Source of the DNA: Pleurodeles waltl
Lineage: Eukaryota > Chordata > Amphibia > Caudata > Salamandridae
Assembly (NCBI RefSeq): GCF_031143425.1
Contig: NC_090442.1
Location: 425,089,776 to 425,153,775 of the forward strand
DNA: 64,000 nt
Reading direction: 5' to 3'
Made by a program: the position numbers and the translations under genes. The notes beneath the pieces are model-generated. The model saw nothing but the letters and a program-made list of their open reading frames with translations, was not told where the DNA came from and ran no database searches. Positions 55,872 to 64,000 of this stretch are shown piece by piece. How positions within the stretch are numbered: the stretch's first letter is position 1; each line of letters opens with the position of its first letter.

Positions 55872-56434
55872 CTAGCCCCCAAGAAGCACCTTTATTTGTT
55901 CACCTGTGAGTTGCAGATCAGAGAGGTTAATAATTTGCACATCATCAATAGCAGTATCTGGTACGTTAAATGTATTCAAAGCTGTCATCAGTTCTTTTGC
56001 CTGCGGGACACTGATCTGGCAACCATCCTTTCTCCTGTGTTTGTTATGCTTCACCTTCCTACCTTGTCTTGTTTTTTAATATTTCCAACTGGTTTGTTGT
56101 AGTTCAATCATTGTCCCATCTGAATTGTTCAAGGTCCTCAGAAAAAAGACAAAAGTGTACCCCCCATTGTCTTATCATGAGTCCATGAAGCACTCTTCAG
56201 TGCCTCACTAACCCCACTAGAGATGCAAGAAACATCAGTTGCACTAGCCCAGGCGGAAGTTGTATTCCCTCCTTTTGGATCTATATGAGATTGTCCTAGT
56301 AACCTAATGTCACCATATTTGTGAGCAAATGTGAACACCCGGCCGTGGCAATAATCATTGTCATCTCTTCTAAGTTTCTTGTGTACAGTCAGAACCTCCC
56401 ATGCAGAACAGTAGCAGTGGGACCCCATGCACAC
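55872..56434 (-). pseudogene. Retroelement-like ORF remnant, possibly Penelope-like N-terminal region
   Basis: Two minus-strand frames abut. The first, 56434-56138, contains VLTVHKKLRRDDNDYCHGRV and TFAHKYGDIRLLGQSHIDPK. After a break the second, 56054-55872, contains HNKHRRKDGCQISVPQAKEL and IINLSDLQLTGEQIKVLLGG. The last phrase resembles the stretch that precedes the reverse transcriptase in Penelope-like elements, where NLS...L...E...L..G recurs. No RT follows to the left, so the assignment rests on one motif. It could also be another type of ORF1. Confidence 0.35.
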
Positions 56435-57016
56435 ACATCATCAATACTTTGTACGCACATGGTCCTGAGGTTTGCATCTGTTACATTTCCCCCATCCAAT
56501 TGATTATTTGCAAGGAATTCATGTGGGCCCTTCCATGGCAGCTAGCACCTGTGTGCACTCAACCTGCCCACCATGTCAGCTGTGAGCAATATGGTTTAAT
56601 GCTGGGTACTATAGACATGTCTCTTGCCTTGTCCCTATGTGTGGATACCTCCCATTGTCAACACCTGCCCCTCCCCAAAGATGAGTTGTTTCTTCTGTAA
56701 CAGAGCCACTCTATTCTGGGAATTTAAATTCTAGATTAGTGTGCATAGGCCCAAGTGAGACCGAGTAAATACATGGTCCAAGGTGTCCTGCATTGTAACT
56801 GTCAGGACGTGCAAGGTAGCAGTGTTCATGCTTGGTGTATTTTTCCAGTCCATGTTTTTTGCAGTGTATTGTGAGATTTGTACTTCTGGTGAGTGCTGTT
56901 GTACTTTGCCTTGCAAGTGCCAGAATACAAAGTGAGATAAACGTGGACTGATGCACTTCACATAATGAAGAGAGTGAGGCGACCGTTCAGGACTAGACTG
57001 TGCAAATTGTGGGAGG

Positions 57017-57908
57017 TCAGTGCGCATTAGACGTCATTGCTGATAACCATATGTCCCAGCATACTACCCCTTTGCCTGCAGTCTGGTTTTTAGAGCTGGG
57101 AATTAGCTGCTGGTGCCTTATAACATTGTCTAGGTGCCACATTGCCCCTCGCTGCAACTTACTCAGTGGCTCTTGTTGTTCGTCATCTGCCTCACTGTCA
57201 TGTCCTGGGACTCCTGCCACCAACTCCCTAGTGATGACAGCTGCCACCATCTCCTCCAACTCATTCAGATGCTCCTGGGGTGCGGCCTTCCATCTCTGGT
57301 CTGCAATGCTGTCTTGCAGTTATTGGCCAGTCTCTTATTTGTTCTGCACTTCCAACCATGCCAGGCACTTCTTACAGTTGATGACCTTGTCCACAATATA
57401 CTGCCATATGGCCTCTTTCCTCCCTAATGACACTTTTGAGTTGACAAAGAGCTAATGTTGGTGTTCCGTCACTTCAGTGATTAGGATGCTATTCTCCTCC
57501 TCACTAAACTTGCACTTCCTCTTCCCCTTCTCCTGGGAGTCTGTCTGGACATCTTGGCTGGAACTGGGGTTTTTGGGGTTGTCCTGGGGTCTCTGGTGTT
57601 TTAGGTTCTCCATGTTTGTTCTGGAGTGTCTCCAGTTGTGTTTGTGTTTGAATGCAGAGTTTTTCCACTGTTTGTATTCGCTTTAGGGTGCTCAAAAGTG
57701 ACACTAGGGCAGCTTGCATCACATTATGTGCCGCAATACAGTCTAGCGTCACTTTTGCAGCAGTAGCGTCATTTTTGCTTCTGATGAGGCGCACAGGCGA
57801 ATGTAATTTTTTTTGACACAGCACAAATGGCGTAAGGATTTGTTGCACTTCAGCGCTAAAATTGTAAAATTTTTGATGCATCACTGCATTGCGGCAACGA
57901 CGCATCAC
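57017..57908 (-). pseudogene. Myb/SANT-like (NAIF1-like) gene remnant
   Basis: On the minus strand the 57908-57504 frame is followed, after a shift near 57525, by GKRKCKFSEEENSILITEVT, a stop, then SKVSLGRKEAIWQYIVDKVI. That is the spacing of a NAIF1-type Myb/SANT domain, as found in Harbinger accessory proteins and in several vertebrate genes derived from them. A later frame (57259-57017, LEEMVAAVITRELVAGVPGH) continues it. Two or more stops are present. The sequence at 57.7-57.95 kb is rich in GATGCATCA/GCGTCA words, as transposon sub-terminal regions often are, so the element end may lie near 57930. Confidence 0.55.
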
Positions 57909-58740
57909 TTCTTGTAAATGAAGTCCTCAGTGCCCTGCATTTTCAACTGGCATTGTACCCTGATACATTTCTCTGACTTGCCTGTCAAAGTCTGTCATGG
58001 GACAACTGCGGGGTGAAATAATAATTGTCCAAGTAATTCTCTAGTTGAAACTTTGAGACCAAATGAGTAATTACCAGTGAGTGCATCTTGAATAACCCAA
58101 GCCTACCACCATTTTTATCTCAAATGTGGCCCCTCTATAATGATTGTCTGGAGATCCCAATCAAACCAGGGTTACTTTCATCCTGTCATATTCGGCCAAG
58201 GATGCCTTGGTTTTGGCAGTTCCATTAATCAATAATAATTGTCCCTGGTTGTCTAATTATTACCTTTTTTTGGAATTGTTCAGGAATACTTTGGTAAATG
58301 TCAAACTAAACAAGATGCCCAAATTTCAGACAAGTACCAAGAGATCTGAGTTCTGCTTAACTATATTTGCTACTACACTCATGGGTGGATGAATGAAGTG
58401 GCAGCTGCAGCCTTAAAGCAAGGTTGAAATGAGGGTTTTAAAGATGCTCTCTCACTAGGGGTAAACAGACCCACTGAGATTAACCATCCTATATACTTAG
58501 CACTAAGGATAAACAAAGGAGAAAAGGCCAGCAACTGTATTGTGGAAAAAAACAGACATTCCCTAACGAGCCTGTGCTTGAGCTTGAAGAACTAACCCAG
58601 ATTGAGTAGATGTCCAACAAAAAAGTTCACCAGTGCTATGGAACAATACTATTTGCCAGTCAAACTGTCCTTACCTTTAGGCCTAACTCTCCATTGGCTC
58701 TTATTGATTCGGGTTTTATAGACCATACTTTTCAAGAAAG

Positions 58741-58882
58741 AGTACAGATTACAAAAAAAGAGGAAAGAAAACTTATCGCAGGTGTTGAGGGTAAAAAAAA
58801 GTATTTCTGGTAGTACAGATTACAAAAAAAGAGGAAAGAAAACTTATTGCAGGTGTTGAGGGTAAAAAAAAGTATTTCTAGA
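58741..58882. repeat. 71-bp tandem duplication
   Basis: 58741-58811 is repeated at 58812-58882 with one or two differences (CTTATCGCAGG versus CTTATTGCAGG). It lies within the Gypsy relic and makes the protease region longer. Confidence 0.9.
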
Positions 58883-58909
58883 AGTATTGTTTGGGAGACT
58901 GAGAACTTT

Positions 58910-59216
58910 GGGCCCGATTTATCTTGGCGGATGGCCCATGATTCTGCCAGGCCAACAGAGCAAATTACTCCATCGCCCTCCACCTGCCAGATTTATAGAT
59001 GACTAGATTTATAGATGACTGCCACGCTATCTCTGATGGCCCTTTCTCCACTGGGCTGTCAGAGGGGTTTAATCACAGCAGACACAAAATAGTCTCTGCC
59101 ATGATTAAACCCATGGTCAACCCACATCTAAATCAGGCATGCATTATCTTGGTGATAAGCATTCTTTGTCTGCATTGCAACACAGTATGCTTACCACCAA
59201 GCTATAAATTGGGCCC
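58910..59216. mobile_element. MITE with GGGCCC(G/A)ATTTAT ends
   Basis: This 307-bp insert in the Gypsy relic has left end GGGCCCGATTTATC and right end, on the minus strand, GGGCCCAATTTATAGC. Flanks TTT and TTA could be a worn 3-bp duplication. An internal hairpin pairs GGGTTTAATCA (59065-59075) with its exact inverse (59102-59112). Non-coding. Confidence 0.7.
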
Positions 59217-60649
59217 TTAATTATGGCTGCATTACATGGCTAAGTAGAATATGTCATTCTACTTAGCCATCTTCAGGGATATGCTAGACTCTTTTATTGT
59301 AAAATATCTGGATGATGTTCTAATCTTCTCCAGAACAAAAGAGGAATATAACAGCATGCTTAAGAAGTTTTATAGAGACTGAGAACCCCTTCCCTATACA
59401 CAAAAGCAGAGACCAGCTTATTTGAGGTTAAGGCTGTCACTTTCACAGGGTTCCATCACACTGATCATTGAGCATAAATGGTTTAAGGTATGGTTGATCT
59501 GTACAAGAATTATCTATTCCTTGAACTTGAACTGTAAAGGAGATACAGAGATTCCTTGAATGTGTTACCTTGGGAAAGAATACTCCAAAGTAAAGGAAGC
59601 TTTTGCCTCTAGCTCATCTAGCTCTGCATCCTATTGCCTTCTATTCCCATACTTTAAATCCTGCTAAGAGAAATTAAAGATATCAATTCAACAGCAGCAA
59701 CATTACCTGGATGAGGCAGAACATCCACCTGCAGTCTTGACAGACTATGAGAGCCTGGATTATCTGAAAGCAATGAAGTGCACCAATCCTCCCCATGCAA
59801 GGTGGTCCCTTTTCTTCTCTAGATTTCTATATGAAATGATTTTTAGACCCCAAATTGTCATGGGAAAGTCAATGCCCAGTCCCAACCCTAAGAAGAGGAA
59901 ACAACTCTTATGGAACCTCCTATCATTTTAACTCTTCAGTCGATGGAAGAAACGGATGCTCACTCATTCCTGACATCGCTTAAAAATCAAAATGCTCTTC
60001 TCATTCAAAAAGAGTGCATAAGGAAGGATCATTTAAACATGAAAAGATTGAATTTTCTGTTATGACATGAAAATTGCCTTTGAAAAGAACTTTCAGTTAC
60101 ATCTCGTATATTATTGTCATAGCACTCCTGTTGTGGGACAACAACAAGCAGGTTGAAGAAAGACAGATGAACTTCTTAAACAGCATTTCTGGTGGGATAG
60201 GATGGGAGAGATGTGAAGGGATACATATACCATTGTGTCACCCATGCCAGAGAAACAAACAACTCAAAGTAAGCCCAGTAGTCTATTCCAACCTTTTCCC
60301 ACACCCAATCAGCCCTGGACTTGTATGTCAACCGACTTCATTGCTGAGCTTCCTATTTCTGAACAATATGCTATAATTCTGGTTGTAGCTCATTATCTGA
60401 GAAGACTGCTCTAATGTTTCGACTTAATAATGTACCTAATTCATTTGAATTAGCCCAGGTTTTTATAAAGGAGATTGTTCATCGTCAGGGAGTGCCATAG
60501 GTCATCGTTTCATATAGAGGATCCCTGTTTGTTTATGCACTTCCTGTCCACTAGTTATCCCCTGCAGACTGATGGTCACACAGTGAGTTAAACAAGCCCT
60601 CAAGTGATATCGATGTTGTTTCTTTATAGACCACCAAGAACACTGGTCA

Positions 60650-61862
60650 CAGAGCCCTCCCCCCATGGGTTTTATTATTTATTTATTCATTTTTGTTGCC
60701 ATTTTGTATAACCCTCAAGCATCCTCATCAATATAAAGTTAGAAAATTACATATAGACTTGTCAGCGCCAATTCAGTGCTATAATGTAATACGACTTTAA
60801 AAAGATGCACAATATAAAATAATCAAATCTGTTGAGATCTACTCAGTGCATTTGAGTGAAAACAAACAGTGACAATTTATAACAATGAAAAATAATAACA
60901 AGGAGAGCTGGTGACATTTGTAATAATCTTTAGTGCTATGTAAGGAGATCGATGATTTGAGCACAATGACGTGGTATCATTTAGGGATGCAAACAGGTGA
61001 AGGCTAGTCCTAATGGTTACCCTCAAGGCAAAGAACAAGTCAACTGAGGGGAAAGGTAAGGTATGCTATGTGAAAGTGATCTTCTCATCAATCCCCATCT
61101 GGTTCCATTGAGTGCTCTGCAACAGAAACCAAGGTTGCTCAAAAGTACTGATTTGAGATTATGGACTTGGTAGTGTCATCAGGCAATCCACAAGTGACAC
61201 ATCACCTATGGTGACAAGTTAATATTCCTGGGTGGTTCTTCCACTACAAGCCAAAATGTATCCCACTACCTAGCAATTGGTCACTTACATAGGCTTCCAG
61301 CATCTTCCCTGTGGAGGCTAGTTCTCTCTGCTTTTGCCCACCTCACTGCGGTCTGGTACCAAACCGCACACGAGGGAGGTAGTGTAGCTTTTTATTTCAG
61401 AGTAGTTGCTCCTTTTGCCATTAATAGCACAAGGTCTAGAAACTGAGACACAACTTTATTTTTCATTAGCCTCTTCTGAATGCCTATGGCGTGGGCCTAC
61501 CCAGACTTCATCACAGAAAATCTTGTGACAACTGCACCTCTCCTATACTCCAATACTCACTTGATCTTCATAAGGGAGAGTTACACTTTGTTCAGTATAC
61601 CGAATAGCATTAATTTGAAACCAGTCAAGTGCTAAACTATGTGTGAGTAATCAAGCACTCTGGGCTATTCTTTAACATGAAGTGACCTATTGAATTCTGA
61701 CTCCCATGTATCTCACTGGTGCTGTGGCTAGACTTGAGTGCCGCTTTGAAGGGTTTTATATATCCAAATGCCATTTTTCCAGCTGTTACCCATTTAATAT
61801 AGGGTTTGTAAACGGACGTGGGTATCAGGATCATTGTCTTCTATGGATCATTTGATATGAAA
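60650..61862. other. No gene recognised
   Basis: About 1.2 kb between the two Gypsy elements. No supported feature; A/T-rich at 60.67-60.9 kb. Confidence 0.6.
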
Positions 61863-62111
61863 TGTTATTTTGCAGCAGGCCGTGAATGAAACCAATAAGG
61901 TAAGACCATCTTCTTTATTACCAATTACCGGTTCCCCTTAAGTCTAAATCAGACCTCAGCGCCAACATTCGAAACTGCTTTCAACGGAACAACATACCTG
62001 GAGAAAGACCAGGAAGGGGGCCGGCAGAGGAACATTCCATTTGGAAGGAACAAGTGGCAAGGATTATCATACATTTTAAATTAACTAGAATTTTAACATA
62101 ATAGTATAACA
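61863..62111 (-). repeat. 3' LTR of the right-edge Gypsy element
   Basis: 249 bp with TGTTAT and ATAACA ends (TG...CA). A minus-strand AATAAA lies near 61915. The expected duplication partner of the flank TGAAA is outside the window. Confidence 0.75.
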
Positions 62112-62125
62112 CATTTTCTTCCCTT
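62112..62125 (-). promoter_or_regulatory. Polypurine tract of the right-edge Gypsy element
   Basis: The minus strand reads AAGGGAAGAAAATG directly before the LTR start, the standard place for the plus-strand primer. Confidence 0.75.
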
Positions 62126-62199
62126 AAATATAGGAATGAATAAATCACAGGGAAAAATCATGATGAAAGAACATTATAGCATACTAGAAGAGTAACATA

Positions 62200-64000
62200 T
62201 AAAAGATAAAATATTTAATTTACGTCATTGTTGTCCGATATTTATATACTTTCATTTGGTTACTTGGCATATAATCTTGCAAGTTTATCTGCACTCCGAA
62301 CTTGACCATTACTTAATCTAACTACATTGCGGTACACTTTTGTTATTTGTGGCGTTGGATAGTATTTACTCTAATTGGAATGGCCTTTGGTAGTTCTTCT
62401 GACTTGTAGCCAATCACCAATCTTCTAATTTTGATCTTCTGCCCTGTGTTTTTTATTGTACCAATCTTTGTACCTCAATTGGTGCCAGAATAGTTTTTCC
62501 TGGGTTTTGTTTTGACCCACATAAACACGTTCACCACCTCCTAACCAGTTAGGGATTAATGTAGTGCTAGCTTATCTACCCTTAGGTGAAACAAAAGAGG
62601 AAACTCGAGAAATCAAATTGGGTGAGGTGTGGTAGAACCACAAGCAGTCACAAAGGATATTTCCTACACCCTGACCATTTACTATATATAACTGGATGTG
62701 GTCTTTTAACATTTGGGTTGCTCGCTCCACAAGGACATTAGCCTTGGGGTAATACAAAGCTGATTTTCATTTTTAAAATATAACACTTGTAAAAACTCCA
62801 TAATCTCCATGGATGTAAACTGCACTTCATTATCTGTCACTAAAATGGAGGCTATTCCTTTGTTACTGAACAAATCTTTTAAAATTCAATTAGTGTTTTT
62901 AGTAGTTGTACTAATCCAATGTGAATTATAACCTACTAGTTCTACCATACATTTTTTATATGGTCCTCTTACTTCCAAGGGCCCAATAATGTCTACTGCT
63001 AGATGCCCCCAGGGTTTCAGCAGCAGCTCCACAGGAGACAGTGGTGCTTCACGTATGTTGTTGACTTTGCCACTTTTTAAACAACTGACACAATACTTTA
63101 CTTTTCTTGAGAACCAAAATGTATTTCAAATTTTTTTTTTAGTTAAACTTCTACCCAGGTGTCCCTCATGAGCTAAGTTAACAAATGTTTCTTCAATTCT
63201 TCAGGGGGAGGGAACAATCTTTTCATCACAGCATATTTTCCTATTTTGGATGCTCATGTTTAACTTCCAAAAGTCTCTTGTTTAAGTTCACTACATTTTG
63301 TAGGCCAGCTATTAAACATTATTTCCTTTAACTGATTCAGTATGGAGTCCTTTTCCATGAACTCATTCCATTCACACTTAGACATAGCAGATATGGTTAT
63401 GTTCAAAATGAGACTATACATTTGTTTCTTATGCAAATCCTGTTCAATGGCTGCCCTTGAAAGATAATTTCCTCCCCTGGCACATAAACCAATGTGAAAC
63501 AATAGTTTTCTAATCGTAGTATTCATCTGGCAATGCGTGGTGTACTGCGTCCAGCTCCCTTGATAAAAAATATGTATGTTAGGGGTTTATAATTAGTGTG
63601 TATGGTAAATTTTATGCCCCACAAAAATAATTTAAAATGTTTTACCACCCAATAACATGCCAAGGCATCTCTTTCTATTTGAGAATAGTTTTTTTTTCTG
63701 CTTTGGTTAGACATCTTGAAGCAAAGGCAATTATTTTTTCTACTCCATCTATCCTCTGTGATAATGTTGCCCCTAATTGTCTATTGCTAGCATATGTTGT
63801 TCTAAAGTCTTTTTATTAGGGTCAAATATACCAAGGACAGGTGAAGTAGTAATCTCTTTCTTAAGTTTGTTAATAATTTCCCTATGTTTCTCTTCCAATA
63901 AAATTTGTTTGTTTTTGTTTAACAGCTCACATAAACAATTGCATTAGTTAGGAATTTTGTTTTAAATATTTCGACATGTATTCAGTCACACCTAAAATGA
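62200..64000 (-). pseudogene. Gypsy pol: RNase H and integrase, broken
   Basis: RNase H lies at 63714-63523 (NYSQIERDALACYWVVKHFK, then LFLWGIKFTIHTNYKPLTYI, with Asn where the TDHKPL-type Asp stands in relatives) and its end at about 63450 (ARGGNYLSRA). Integrase zinc-region traces lie near 63180-63050. The core has a segment reading ASILVTDNEVQFTS near 62840 with the second catalytic Asp, and YYPKANVLVERATQMLKDHI (62757-62690) with the Glu. A C-terminal piece KIGDWLQVRRTTKG lies near 62400. Several stops and frame changes occur. The first integrase Asp is not clearly readable. Confidence 0.78.

Larger units (their letters stand above)
58144..60600 (+). pseudogene. Gypsy-type gag-pol relic, heavily decayed
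   Basis: Plus strand. A Gag-like piece begins at 58144. At 58610-58813 a protease-like stretch reads NSPLALIDSGFIDHTF with the catalytic DSG. After the nested MITE, an RT trace at 59290-59370 contains FIVKYLDDVLIFSRTKEEYN with the YLDD box. The RNase H end at 59737-59931 reads VLTDYESLDYLKAMK and ARWSLFFSRFLYEMIF. Integrase traces follow at 60235-60540 (CQRNKQLKVSPV, then an EIVHRQGVP-like segment). Frames shift repeatedly and large parts are missing. I see no LTRs. The motif order is that of vertebrate Ty3/Gypsy elements. Confidence 0.75.
61863..64000 (-). mobile_element. Gypsy element, 3' part, running off the window
   Basis: Minus strand. The 3' LTR (61863-62111), purine tract, integrase and RNase H are inside the window. 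The RT, Gag and 5' LTR lie beyond position 64000. The coding part has stops and shifts. The LTR and purine tract are well preserved. Confidence 0.85.

Noticed and set aside
61022..61520. Possible promoter or exon between the two right-hand Gypsy elements
   Set aside because: No open frame of note, no splice pair or TATA/poly(A) combination that stands out.

Overview
This window looks like a piece of a very large, repeat-filled vertebrate genome. I found no host gene, rRNA, tRNA or CRISPR array. Nearly everything recognisable is a transposable element or its debris: Tc1/mariner, two LINEs of one family, a DIRS-like tyrosine-recombinase retrotransposon, three Ty3/Gypsy elements, at least three PIF/Harbinger systems that carry Myb/SANT-like accessory genes, a long-LTR family, and several MITEs. 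The abundance of two-gene Harbinger elements together with DIRS and Gypsy points to a salamander, plausibly a newt such as Pleurodeles. That is inference from composition, not a match I could run.

Layout: 1-480 simple repeat; 600-980 inverted-repeat element; 2563-4125 complete Tc1-like element with double repeats in each terminus and a TA duplication; 4240-9410 decayed LINE (minus); 9.5-13.3 kb decayed DIRS-like element (minus) broken by a 471-bp hAT-type MITE; 13280-15313 a DIRS-like unit with inverted ends; 15455-20494 a complete, apparently very young Gypsy element (minus) with identical LTRs, a 5-bp duplication and an open 1444-residue polyprotein; 23132-26870 a second, better preserved LINE (minus).

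From 27.7 to 58 kb the window is a nest of Harbinger elements. A transposase (plus, 28.0-33.3 kb) has a long intron that received an LTR element at 28724-31939 (duplication CCCTG). A second Harbinger at 35915-39444 carries a broken transposase (minus) and an apparently intact two-exon accessory gene (plus). Remains of a three-exon SANT-like gene lie at 40.4-44.6 kb. A third Harbinger of 8.4 kb (46730-55127, duplication TAA) sits inside another copy of the same long-LTR family (45257-55763). It contains two different SANT-like genes, one transposase, coding-derived minisatellites, and a nested 608-bp MITE built almost entirely of consecutive near-perfect hairpins (47990-48597).

The right end holds a SANT-like relic (57.0-57.9 kb), a heavily decayed Gypsy (58.1-60.6 kb, plus) with its own nested MITE, and the 3' part of another Gypsy (61863-64000, minus) that runs off the window. 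The elements work in the usual way: Harbinger transposase is thought to be helped by its Myb-like partner for nuclear entry and end binding, LINE and LTR elements copy through RNA, and the MITEs borrow enzymes. Only the 15-20 kb Gypsy and the accessory gene at 36.3-37.8 kb look capable of making an intact product.
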